Below, one piece after another: positions 50,153 to 58,064 of a stretch of DNA of 64,000 nt. Each line of letters starts with the position of its first letter. The first letter of the stretch is position 1. The notes beneath the pieces are model-generated. The model saw nothing but the letters and a program-made list of their open reading frames with translations, made no database searches and was not told where the DNA came from. The translations under genes and the position numbers were made by a program. The stretch comes from Spirochaetaceae bacterium (lineage in GTDB: Bacteria; Spirochaetota; Spirochaetia; SZUA-6; Bin103): the NCBI GenBank assembly GCA_028821475.1, contig JAPPGB010000148.1, positions 1 to 64,000 of the forward strand. Direction: 5' to 3'.

Positions 50153-51283
50153 ATGGCCGACCAGGTAACCACCGCCGAGCAGCTCGAGGACGCTGCCGAC
50201 GCCGCCGAACGGTACTACGTCGCGTCGAGCTGGACGCTGATGCGGCGCAAGTTCGTCAAGCACCGCTTGGCAGTGGTCGCCTGGTTCGTGCTGGCGATCC
50301 TCTACGCGGCCGCGGCGTTCGCCGGCTTCGCGGCGCCGTACGACCGGATCGCCAGCCGCACCGACTTTTCCATGGCGCCGCCGACGCGGGTGCGCATCCT
50401 GCACGAGGGCAGGCTGCAGGCGCCGTTCATCTACGGCCTGACCCGGCAGCGCAACCCCGAGACCCTGCTGATGGAATACCAGACCGACCCGGCACAGCGG
50501 CACCGGATCAGGCTGTTCGTGAGCGGGGACCAATACAAGGTGCTGGGCCTGATCACTGCCGACAAGCACCTGTTCGGCGTCGAGGAACCGGGCGTGATGT
50601 TCCTGTTCGGCACCGACCAGCTCGGCCGCGACATCCTGTCACGCATCATCCACGGCGCCCGCATCTCGCTCTCCATCGGACTGCTCGGCGTCGCGATGAG
50701 CTTCGTGCTCGGCTGTCTGCTCGGCGGGCTGTCCGGGTTCATCGGCGGACCGGTGGACATGGCGATTCAGCGCGCCATCGAATTCCTGCAGTCGCTGCCC
50801 ACCATCCCGCTGTGGATGTCGCTGGCCGCCGCCATCCCGATCGACTGGTCGCCGCTGCGGCGCTACTTCCTGATCACCCTGATCCTGTCGATTATCGGCT
50901 GGACCGGGCTGGCGCGCATCGTGCGCGGCAAGATCCTGCAGCTTCGCGAGGAGGACTACGTGACCGCCGCCGGCGTCAGCGGAGCCACCCGCCTGAACGT
51001 GATCGTGCGTCACATGCTGCCCAACTTTCTCGGTTACCTGATCGTCCACCTGACCCTGGAGGTGCCCGGCATGATTCTCGGCGAGACCGCGCTCAGCTTC
51101 CTCGGCATCGGCCTGCAGCCTCCGGTGGTGAGCTGGGGGGTGGCACTGCAGCAGGCCTCCAACATCCGCACCGTGGCGCTGCACCCGTGGCTGCTGATCC
51201 CGGCGCTGTTCGTGGTGCTCACGGTGCTGTGCTTCAACTTCGTGGGCGACGGCATGCGCGACGCGGCGGATCCCTACAAGTAG
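50153..51283 (+). CDS. Peptide ABC transporter permease, OppC type with periplasmic insert
   Basis: A 376-residue permease: LMRRKFVKHRLAVVAW, then a periplasmic insert (PPTRVRILHEGR, APFIYGLTRQR, HRIRLFVSGD, HLFGVEEPG), the GTDQLGRDILSR motif, the EAA-type loop VSGATRLNVIVRHMLPN, and GMRDAADPYK. The insert is shared with the 22028 and 26438 proteins. Start ATG 50153. A 92-base gap separates it from the binding-protein gene. Confidence 0.92.
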   Translation: MADQVTTAEQLEDAADAAERYYVASSWTLMRRKFVKHRLAVVAWFVLAILYAAAAFAGFAAPYDRIASRTDFSMAPPTRVRILHEGRLQAPFIYGLTRQRNPETLLMEYQTDPAQRHRIRLFVSGDQYKVLGLITADKHLFGVEEPGVMFLFGTDQLGRDILSRIIHGARISLSIGLLGVAMSFVLGCLLGGLSGFIGGPVDMAIQRAIEFLQSLPTIPLWMSLAAAIPIDWSPLRRYFLITLILSIIGWTGLARIVRGKILQLREEDYVTAAGVSGATRLNVIVRHMLPNFLGYLIVHLTLEVPGMILGETALSFLGIGLQPPVVSWGVALQQASNIRTVALHPWLLIPALFVVLTVLCFNFVGDGMRDAADPYK

Positions 51284-51375
51284 CTCGGACGCTCTGCACG
51301 CCCTGTTGCACTTATTGCACCGCACCGGGCGCATGGCATAGGGTGACGCGGAACTCATTTTCAAAAGGAGCAGCT

Positions 51376-53337
51376 ATGCAGACTGCGAAGTGGATGCCCG
51401 TCCTGCTGGGCGCGGCATTTCTTATGGCAACGTCCGCCTGGGCGAGCGGTGGTGAAGAAGACACCGCCAGCAGCGACGCCGCGATGGCGATGGGTGGCCA
51501 GTACAAGGAAGCACCGATGCTGGCGGCGATGGTGGCGGCGGGCGAGTTGCCGCCGGTGGACGAGCGCCTGCCGATCGAGCCGAAGGTGCTGGAGGCGCTG
51601 GAGGAGATCGGTACTTACGGCGGCACCATAGAGGTGTTCGCCAACGCAAACCACCCGTGGAATGACCTGGCCGACTCGCCGGAGCGGAGCCAGTATCCCC
51701 TGCGGATGAACTTCGACGGATCGATCGAGGCGGACCAGGCCAAGGCGTACGAGCTGAGCGACGATTTCATGACCTTCACGCTGTACCTGCGCGAGGGGAT
51801 GAAGTGGTCCAACGGCGACGACCTCACCTCCGAGGACTTCGTGTTCGTGAAGTACCAGATGGACGACCACGAGTCGATCGACACCTGGGGCTACCCGGGC
51901 CAGGTGGACACCGTGACCGCCATCGACGACTACACGGTGCAGATCGACTTCAAGGTGCCCTATCCGCGCATCGTGCTGAACATGCTGCACTGGCGCGGCA
52001 GCGACTGGACCGTGGTTGCGCCGAGCACCTGGCTCAAGCAGTGGCACATCGAGTACAACCCCAACGCCGACGCCAAGGCCAAGGAGGAGGGCTTCGACAA
52101 CTGGGCGGAGGCGTTCAACAATCACCACACCTTCTGCTGCCCGGCCAAGGACGTCAACAAGCCGACGCTGCACCCGTGGAAGTGGAAGGAGCACACCACC
52201 ACCGTCCGCATCTGGGAACGCAACCCGTTCTACTACGCGGTCGACACGGCGGGTCAGCAGCTTCCCTACATCGACCGCATCGTCAGCCAGACCGTCAACG
52301 CCGAGACCTACAAGCTGAAGGTGATCGCCGGCGAGGCGGACTACGCGGGCGCCATGACCATCGGCGACTTCCCCTTGCTGAAGCAGAACGAGGACGCCGG
52401 CAACTACACGGTCAAGCTGGTTCCGCACGTCAATGGCGGCGACGTAACCTACACCTTCGTGCTCGACAACCTGGATCCGGTGAAGCGCGAGCTGTTCAAC
52501 AACGTCGACTTCCGGCGCGCCATGTCGCTGGCGATCGACCGCGTGGAGATCAACGAGACCGTGTGGCTTGGCCAGGCGGTTCCGCGCCAGGCAACCCTGA
52601 ACAGCGATGTGAGCTTCTACAAGTCGGAGTGGGGCGAGGATCACCCCTACAACCGCTACGCTCCCGATGAAGCCAACAGCATGCTCGACGCCCTCGGGCT
52701 GGACAAGCGCAACCGCGACGGCCTGCGGCTGATGTCCAACGGCGAGCCGATGAGCTTCACGCTCACCTACGACGCCGGCGCGGAGGGGGCGAGCGAGCAG
52801 GAGATCCTGACCCACGAGCTGGTCAAGGAGGACTGGGCCGCGGTCGGCGTGGAGATCAAGCTCAACCCGCTCGACAGCGACCTGATCCGCCAGGTGGAGA
52901 CCGAGGGCACCATGGACGTGCGCGCCACCCGCACCTCGGGCATGGAGATGTACGACTTCCTGTCCGGCAACGGGGGCATGCTGGGCGTCGGCCATCGCGG
53001 CGCCGGCCGGTTCTACTCCTGGTGGGGCGGCGAACGCGGCAACGTGCCGGAGGCCGACCGCATCGGCGAGCCGCCGCCGGAGGACCTCGCCATGCTGTAC
53101 CAGTTGGGCCGCGCCGACATGCAGTCCACGCTGTTCGGCAGCCAGGAATACCGCGACGTGCGCACCAAGATCTTCGATCTGCACGCCGACAAGTTGTGGA
53201 CCATCGGCGTGGTCGGCATGGCGCCCTACCCGCTGGTAGTGCGCAACAACCTCGGCAACGTGCCGCGCGTGCTGCCGCCGTGGGCGGAAGCGTGGCTGAC
53301 CATGAACTACTACTCCAACATGTGGTACTTCAAGTAG
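51376..53337 (+). CDS. Peptide ABC transporter solute-binding protein (long family 5 type)
   Basis: A 653-residue exported protein. ATG 51376 has AAAAGGAG upstream and begins MQTAKWMPVLLGAAFLMATS with a AWASGGEE cleavage region. Motifs: KEAPMLAAMVAAGELPPVDE, LREGMKWSNGDDLTSEDFVF, ERNPFYYAVDTAGQQLPYID, NNVDFRRAMSLAIDRVEINE, and APDEANSMLDALGLDKRNRD. It lacks the NYEHEFGTYHW-type N-terminal block of the other two long members. It is the last gene of its operon and is followed by a strong terminator. Confidence 0.92.
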   Translation: MQTAKWMPVLLGAAFLMATSAWASGGEEDTASSDAAMAMGGQYKEAPMLAAMVAAGELPPVDERLPIEPKVLEALEEIGTYGGTIEVFANANHPWNDLADSPERSQYPLRMNFDGSIEADQAKAYELSDDFMTFTLYLREGMKWSNGDDLTSEDFVFVKYQMDDHESIDTWGYPGQVDTVTAIDDYTVQIDFKVPYPRIVLNMLHWRGSDWTVVAPSTWLKQWHIEYNPNADAKAKEEGFDNWAEAFNNHHTFCCPAKDVNKPTLHPWKWKEHTTTVRIWERNPFYYAVDTAGQQLPYIDRIVSQTVNAETYKLKVIAGEADYAGAMTIGDFPLLKQNEDAGNYTVKLVPHVNGGDVTYTFVLDNLDPVKRELFNNVDFRRAMSLAIDRVEINETVWLGQAVPRQATLNSDVSFYKSEWGEDHPYNRYAPDEANSMLDALGLDKRNRDGLRLMSNGEPMSFTLTYDAGAEGASEQEILTHELVKEDWAAVGVEIKLNPLDSDLIRQVETEGTMDVRATRTSGMEMYDFLSGNGGMLGVGHRGAGRFYSWWGGERGNVPEADRIGEPPPEDLAMLYQLGRADMQSTLFGSQEYRDVRTKIFDLHADKLWTIGVVGMAPYPLVVRNNLGNVPRVLPPWAEAWLTMNYYSNMWYFK

Positions 53338-53365
53338 TTAAGGTCCGACAGAACGACTCGACATG

Positions 53366-53393
53366 GCGCCCCGCTTCGGCGGGGCGCTTTCGT
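53366..53393 (+). terminator. Intrinsic terminator after binding-protein gene
   Basis: GCGCCCCGC, a TTCG tetraloop and GCGGGGCGC form a perfect nine-pair stem followed by TTTCGTT. It lies 29 bases after the binding-protein stop and 14 bases before the stop of the convergent SDR gene, so it can end both transcripts. Confidence 0.85.
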
Positions 53394-53406
53394 TCGCGGG
53401 CGCGGG

Positions 53407-54261
53407 TCAGGCCGGCCAGAGCTGGGCGCCGCCGTCGACGCGCAGTATCTGGCCGGAGATGTAGGACGAGTCGTCGGTGACCAGGAACTCCACGGTGCGG
53501 GCGATCTCGGCCGGCCAGCCGTAGCGGGTCAGGTTGCCGCCCTCCACCTGCCGCTCTGCCCGCGGGGTGCGGCTGGCCAGGAAGCGCGGCGTGACGATCT
53601 CGCCCGGCGCGATGGCGTTGACGTTCACGTTGACCGGCCGCAGTTGCGAGGCGAGGGCGCGCGTGTAGTGGTGCACGGCCGCTTTGGCACAGCCGTAGAT
53701 CACCTCCGAGGCGCGCCCGAGCAGGCCGGCGACGCTGCCCACGTTGACAATCCAGCCGCGCCCGCGGTCCGCCATCTCCGGGGCCACCTCCCGGCACGGC
53801 AGGATGCAGGTGAGCAGGTTGCGGTCCAGGACGGTGCGGATGTCGGTCAGCGAGATGCCGAGCGCATCGTTGGAGGCCGGCTTGCCGGCACGCTCACCGG
53901 TGGTGCCCTGGGAGCCGATGTCGCCGCCGGCGTTGTTGACCAGGATGTGGATGGCACCGAACCGGTCGCGGATCTGCCCGCACAGCGCCTTGACGGTGTC
54001 CTCGCTGGTCAGGTCACCGTGCACGGCCAGTACCTCGGCGCCGGTCTGCTCGGCGACCTCCGCGGCCACCGCGTCCAGCGAGTCGGCCTCGCCGAAGGCG
54101 CGCGTGGAGGTGGGGCTGGTGCCGTGGATCGCCACCCGTGCGCCGAGGGCCGCCAGGTGGCCGGCCACCACCCGGCCGATGCCGCGCGAGGACCCGGTCA
54201 CCCACGCCACCTTGCCGGCCAACCGCCCGGCGCCTGCTTCGTTGTTCGTCGCTGCTGCCAT
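53407..54261 (-). CDS. Short-chain dehydrogenase/reductase
   Basis: A 284-residue classical SDR: TGSSRGIG nucleotide motif, D in VHGDLTSEDT, NNAGGDIGS, catalytic serine in VNVGSVAGL and the tyrosine-lysine pair in YGCAKAAVHH, and the end ISGQILRVDGGAQL. An unusual 15-residue segment (TGERAGKPASNDAL) follows NNAG. ATG 54261 is preceded by GGGAGAG; TTG 54273 is a less likely start. Substrate unknown. In the 144-base upstream gap the words CTCAATGTCGAG occur twice in tandem. Confidence 0.88.
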   Translation of the reverse strand: MAAATNNEAGAGRLAGKVAWVTGSSRGIGRVVAGHLAALGARVAIHGTSPTSTRAFGEADSLDAVAAEVAEQTGAEVLAVHGDLTSEDTVKALCGQIRDRFGAIHILVNNAGGDIGSQGTTGERAGKPASNDALGISLTDIRTVLDRNLLTCILPCREVAPEMADRGRGWIVNVGSVAGLLGRASEVIYGCAKAAVHHYTRALASQLRPVNVNVNAIAPGEIVTPRFLASRTPRAERQVEGGNLTRYGWPAEIARTVEFLVTDDSSYISGQILRVDGGAQLWPA

Positions 54262-54405
54262 GTTCTCTCCCAATGCTCAATGTCGAGGCTCAATGTCGAG
54301 TCGGTGCGCGTACTCTGCCACGGCTGCGGCGCGTTGCGATAGAGCGCTGCGAGCGCTACGTCACGCGCTTGCCAAAAAATATCACTAAACGATATCCTTG
54401 GTTCG

Positions 54406-54663
54406 GTGAATCACACTCAGCGGAGAACCCTTTCGGCTATCTTCGCTCGGCCCACCAAATCGGATATTCGATGGGATGAGATTGAGTCACTGCTTCGAGC
54501 CCTGGGCGCGACAGTGACCCAGAGGCGCGGTTCGCGGGTAGGGATCGACCTGAACGGAGTTCGGGCTCACGCGCACACCCCCCACCCGCACCGGGTCGCG
54601 AGGAAGGCCGTGGTCGACTCGATGAGGAGATTCCTGAGCGAAGCCGGGGTAGAACCGCCATGA
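54406..54663 (+). CDS. hicA: HicA-family toxin
   Basis: An 85-residue protein. RTLSAIFARPTKSDIRWDEI, SLLRALGATVTQRRGSRVG and HPHRVARKAVVDSMRRFL match HicA mRNA interferases. In the fold a histidine normally sits in the GSH motif; here the position reads GSRVG, as in the subgroup that pairs with larger HicB proteins, and the HTPHPH stretch may supply the catalytic histidine. The start is GTG 54406. HicB follows 44 bases downstream, toxin first as is usual. Confidence 0.85.
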   Translation: MNHTQRRTLSAIFARPTKSDIRWDEIESLLRALGATVTQRRGSRVGIDLNGVRAHAHTPHPHRVARKAVVDSMRRFLSEAGVEPP

Positions 54664-54707
54664 GCGAGCCGTGACCGGATGGGCGACCACAATTGCGAGG
54701 TGGAAGA

Positions 54708-55028
54708 ATGATTGCCTACAAGGGATACCAGGCAGCGATTGTATTCGATCATGAAGCAGAGGTGTTTCACGGGGAAGTTGTCGGCACTCGCGACGTGATC
54801 TTTTTCGAGGCGACCTCCGTGGAAGAACTGAAGAAGGAGTTTCAATTCTCCATCGACGACTATCTGGCGATGTGCGCCGAGAAGGGGCAGCCCCCGGACA
54901 AGCCATTTTCCGGCAAGATTCCGCTACGGATCAGTTCGGAAGTTCATCGCGCCGCGACCGCTGCGGCCAAGGCCGACAGAAAAAGCCTCAACGCATGGCT
55001 GGCCACGGTCATCGAGCGAGCGATATGA
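54708..55028 (+). CDS. hicB: HicB-family antitoxin
   Basis: A 106-residue protein. The N-terminal RNase-H-like domain (YKGYQAAIVFDHEAEVFHGE, DDYLAMCAEKGQ) is followed by a ribbon-helix-helix domain (GKIPLRISSEVHRAATAAAK, SLNAWLATVIERA). It inhibits HicA and represses the operon. ATG 54708 follows GAGGTGGAAG. Full length, in contrast to the truncated relative at 48822-49037. Confidence 0.9.
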   Translation: MIAYKGYQAAIVFDHEAEVFHGEVVGTRDVIFFEATSVEELKKEFQFSIDDYLAMCAEKGQPPDKPFSGKIPLRISSEVHRAATAAAKADRKSLNAWLATVIERAI

Positions 55029-55035
55029 CGAGGGC

Positions 55036-55245
55036 GTGCCGGCTATGAGTAGCGAATGGAGCGCAACCAGAACTACCACCTTCCCGCGACGGTGCTGCGG
55101 GTCACTCGAATCCGGTGCGGCGCGAGACGCGGCAGCGCGCGAGATGGCGGTTCGCGCGCTCGACGACTCGTTCGCCCGGCTCAGCCGTCCGATGGGGCCT
55201 CACCGCTGGACTCGACAGGATCTGCATGAGCGTCGCCCCGGTTGA
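55036..55245 (+). pseudogene. Possible antitoxin remnant
   Basis: An open frame of 69 codons whose last part, MAVRALDDSFARLSRPMG followed by WTRQDLHER, has the look of the C-terminal tail of short antitoxins (ALDDSF, WTR..LHERR). A different frame at 55057 begins MERNQNYHLPATVLR, like a ribbon-helix-helix N-terminus. If both belong to one gene, it has been frameshifted. No toxin gene follows. Confidence 0.3.
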
Positions 55246-55299
55246 ACCTCGGACCAGGCAGCCTCTCGATACCGGTTGCAGGGCCGTCAGGGGCCGGCA

Positions 55300-56460
55300 G
55301 TGGCCGTTAGCCTGAGTTCGTACCGCGCCGCGCTGGCGGGGCTGGTGTCAGCGGGGATTCGTTCGCGGACCGTTGCCGGAGTGAACGGGCTGACGGTCCA
55401 CTTCCTGGAGGCCGGCCGGCAGAGCGAGGGGCGCCCGCTGCTGGTGTTGCTGCACGGGTTCCCGGAGCTGGGCTATAGCTGGCGCAAGGTGATGCCGGCC
55501 CTGGCCGCCGCCGGCTACTACGTGATCGCGCCCGATCAGCGCGGCTACGGCGCGACCCGGGGCTGGGATGCCTCCTTCGACGGCGACCTGGCGCCGTTTC
55601 GCTCATTCAACCTGGTGCGCGACGTGCTCGGCATCGTCACCGCGCTCGGCTACGAGCGGGTGCACGCCGTGATCGGCCACGACGCCGGCGCCGGGGTGGC
55701 CGGCTGGTGCAGCCTGCTGCACCCCGACATCTTCGCGGCGGTGGCGATGATGAGCGCTCCGTTCGGCGGGCCGCCGGCGCGCCGCCCGGTACCGGATGGA
55801 CGCCCCCAGATGGCGGCGTTCGACGCCCAACTGGCGGCCCTGCAGCCGCCGCGCAAGCACTACCAGTGGTACTACTCGTCGCGCTCCGCCAACGCCGACA
55901 TGATGGAGTGCCCGCAGGGGCTGCACGCGTTCCTGCGCGGCTACTACCACTACAAGAGCGCCGACTGGCGGGGCAACACCCCCTACCGGCTGCGCGGCTG
56001 GACCGCCACCGAGCTGGCCAAGCTGCCCACCTACTACGTCATGAACCGCGCCGACACCATGCCGGAAGCGGTGGCGCCGTTCACTCCGTCACCCGAGGTG
56101 GCCGCCGCGTGCCGCTGGCTGCCGGACGAGGAGCTGGCGGTGTACTGCGCCGCCTACGCCGCCACCGGCTTCCAGGGCGGCCTGCAGTGGTACCGGTGCG
56201 GCACCGGCGGCGTCGGAGTGGGGGAGCAGCAGATCTTCGCGGGGCGCACCATCGACGTGCCCGCCTGCTTCATTTCCGGCGCCGCCGACTGGGGCGTGTT
56301 CCAGAGCCCCGGCGCCTACGAACGCATGCGCGACGAAGTGTGCACGCGCACGCTCGGCTGCCACCTGCTGCCGGGCGCCGGCCACTGGGTGCAGCAGGAG
56401 CAGCCTGAGCGGGTCACCGAGCTGTTGCTGGAGTTCCTGCGCACCGCCGGCGCCGCGTAG
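55300..56460 (+). CDS. Epoxide-hydrolase-like alpha/beta hydrolase
   Basis: An alpha/beta hydrolase of about 386 residues. The oxyanion motif is LLHGFPELGYSW, the nucleophile aspartate is in VIGHDAGAGVAGW, a second motif DQRGYGATRGW follows, the acid is probably in SGAADWGVF, and the base histidine is in PGAGHWVQQEQPE. An aspartate nucleophile with HGFPE points to epoxide hydrolase or haloalkane dehalogenase-like activity. The start is uncertain (GTG 55300; TTG 55276 also fits). The cap domain is long (PPARRPVPDG to GGLQWYRC). Substrate unknown. Confidence 0.85.
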   Translation: MAVSLSSYRAALAGLVSAGIRSRTVAGVNGLTVHFLEAGRQSEGRPLLVLLHGFPELGYSWRKVMPALAAAGYYVIAPDQRGYGATRGWDASFDGDLAPFRSFNLVRDVLGIVTALGYERVHAVIGHDAGAGVAGWCSLLHPDIFAAVAMMSAPFGGPPARRPVPDGRPQMAAFDAQLAALQPPRKHYQWYYSSRSANADMMECPQGLHAFLRGYYHYKSADWRGNTPYRLRGWTATELAKLPTYYVMNRADTMPEAVAPFTPSPEVAAACRWLPDEELAVYCAAYAATGFQGGLQWYRCGTGGVGVGEQQIFAGRTIDVPACFISGAADWGVFQSPGAYERMRDEVCTRTLGCHLLPGAGHWVQQEQPERVTELLLEFLRTAGAA

Positions 56461-56480
56461 CGTCGCTCGCGGGGCCGGCC

Positions 56481-57377
56481 CTATCCCGGCGCCGCCAGCG
56501 GCGCGAGGGTTGCATAGGCGGCGGTGATCTCCTGGCAGCGGGCCAGGCCGTGGGGATTCACATCGGGGTGATAGCGCTTCATCAACTGCTTGTAGCGCGC
56601 TCTCAGGCCGCGGGTGGTGAGCGGTTCCGGGCCGAGGCCCATGTCGCGCCGTGCCTGGGCCGCGGCGGATCGCTCCGGCCGCTCCGGCGCCTGCCGGCGT
56701 GCGCGTTGCCTGCTTGACGCGCGCGCCTCGGCGGCGAAGCCGGCGTGGATGGCGGCGCGGTGGAAGGCCTCATTCAGGGCCGCAAAGATACTCAGTCGGC
56801 GCAGGACGTGCTTGGCGAAGAACAGGCGCAGCACCTCACGGGCGTTGGCGAGCGCGAGATCGGGGAGGGTGAACGTGCGCCCGGCGCAGTAGCGGCGCGC
56901 GGCGCGCTCCTGCAGGTCGTCGAGGTCGAAGAAGTGGTCGAGATAGACCCGGCGCGCCTCCGGGAATCTGCCGAACGTGCGCAGCATTGCGGCGAACTGC
57001 TCGTCCTGGAATCGGTGTTCGCGCACCGCGCCGGCGGCGCCGGAGAGGAATTCGGCCATGACCTCCGCCTGCTGGTCGTACGAGTAGAACACGCCGGCCC
57101 GTTCCAGGACGCTTTCCGCCCCGGCGCCGCACAGGTGCTCCAGCACGGCCACCAGGGCCGGCGCCGAGGCCTGCGAGAACGGCTCCAGGGCAAGGGACAG
57201 GCCGATCAGGGGATGGCCGGCCACCTGCGCGCCGTAGATCTCCTGGTAGTACCGCTCCGGGCTCAGGCCCAGGATGCGCTGCAGGTGCGCGGGGGTGAGC
57301 CGCCAGGATCGGCCCGCCCGCTCCTGGCGCTCGATTTCGTCGATCAGGTCCGCCAACGCCGCGCGAGTCGACTGCAC
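56481..57377 (-). CDS. J-domain protein with unique N-terminus
   Basis: A 298-residue protein. The last 60 residues form a J domain: MGLGPEPLTTRGLRARYKQL, KRYHPDVNPHG with the HPD motif that activates DnaK, and CQEITAAYATLAPL. The first 220 residues are a helical domain (SYDQQAEVMAEFLSGAAGAV, RRVYLDHFFDLDDLQ) that I cannot assign. The J domain is at the C-terminus, unlike DnaJ itself, so this is a specialised co-chaperone. GTG 57377 start. It is divergent from the coiled-coil gene at 57444. Confidence 0.8.
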   Translation of the reverse strand: MQSTRAALADLIDEIERQERAGRSWRLTPAHLQRILGLSPERYYQEIYGAQVAGHPLIGLSLALEPFSQASAPALVAVLEHLCGAGAESVLERAGVFYSYDQQAEVMAEFLSGAAGAVREHRFQDEQFAAMLRTFGRFPEARRVYLDHFFDLDDLQERAARRYCAGRTFTLPDLALANAREVLRLFFAKHVLRRLSIFAALNEAFHRAAIHAGFAAEARASSRQRARRQAPERPERSAAAQARRDMGLGPEPLTTRGLRARYKQLMKRYHPDVNPHGLARCQEITAAYATLAPLAAPG

Positions 57378-57443
57378 GAAACGGAGTATAGCAAAGCGGG
57401 CGTCGACAAGGGCCCGTTATTCAACTACGTTAGGAGGCACCCA

Positions 57444-57833
57444 TTGAGTGAACCTGAAATGTCGTTGAGCGACGGCGATCTGCAATACATCGGCCAGTAC
57501 GTACGCGCCGAGTTGCCCGGCTGGCTGCGCGAGTTGGGGCCGTGGGCGTTCGCCAGCCAGCTCATGGAGCGCATGGTCCGCGTCGAGGAGGAACTGAAGG
57601 CGCAGCGCGAGCTGCTGCTCGCCCACATGGAGGCAAGCGATCGCCGCTTCGAAGATATCGACCGCCGTTTCGAAGACACCAACCGTCGGTTCGACGATGT
57701 CAACAAGCGGTTCGAGGACATGAACCGGCGGTTCGATGACAACAGCAAGCGGCACACGGCCACGCCGTGGTTTGTCGGCGCCGGCTTCCTGGTCGTGACG
57801 ACCCTGATCTCCCTGTACCAGTTCTTGGGCTGA
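57444..57833 (+). CDS. Coiled-coil, tail-anchored membrane protein with RRFED heptads
   Basis: A 129-residue protein. Residues about 75-105 are five copies of a heptad such as RRFEDID, RRFEDTN, RRFDDVN, KRFEDMN and RRFDDNS, encoded by 21-base repeats, which will form a coiled coil. A C-terminal helix (WFVGAGFLVVTTLISLYQFL) anchors it in the membrane. The start is a TTG at 57444, chosen because TAGGAGG lies seven bases before it. Function unknown; similar proteins occur next to many genes in bacteria as small membrane coiled coils. The next gene follows after 21 bases. Confidence 0.75.
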   Translation: MSEPEMSLSDGDLQYIGQYVRAELPGWLRELGPWAFASQLMERMVRVEEELKAQRELLLAHMEASDRRFEDIDRRFEDTNRRFDDVNKRFEDMNRRFDDNSKRHTATPWFVGAGFLVVTTLISLYQFLG

Positions 57834-57854
57834 CCGACTCGGAGGTGACGCGGA

Positions 57855-58064
57855 TTGGACGCTAGAACGTTTCTCGGCGCCTTGATGTTGGTGTACGGCG
57901 TGGCAATGTTGTACATCACGCTGTTCGCACCGCATCGATCCACCAAGCTCGAACTGATGAAGAAGAGGCTGGGGGACAAGCGGGGCTTCGCATTCTACGC
58001 CTTCTCGTATGGGGTGTTTCCCACCGGGCTCGGCGCGTACCTGCTGATCCGCAGTTTCGTGTGA
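57855..58064 (+). CDS. Small two-helix membrane protein
   Basis: A 69-residue protein with two hydrophobic segments (LGALMLVYGVAMLYITLF and GVFPTGLGAYLLIRSFV) separated by a basic loop (KLELMKKRLGDKRG). No known family. It starts with TTG 57855 after GGAGGTG, and its last codons overlap the GTG start of the phosphatase gene (GTGTGA), so the two are coupled. Confidence 0.65.
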   Translation: MDARTFLGALMLVYGVAMLYITLFAPHRSTKLELMKKRLGDKRGFAFYAFSYGVFPTGLGAYLLIRSFV

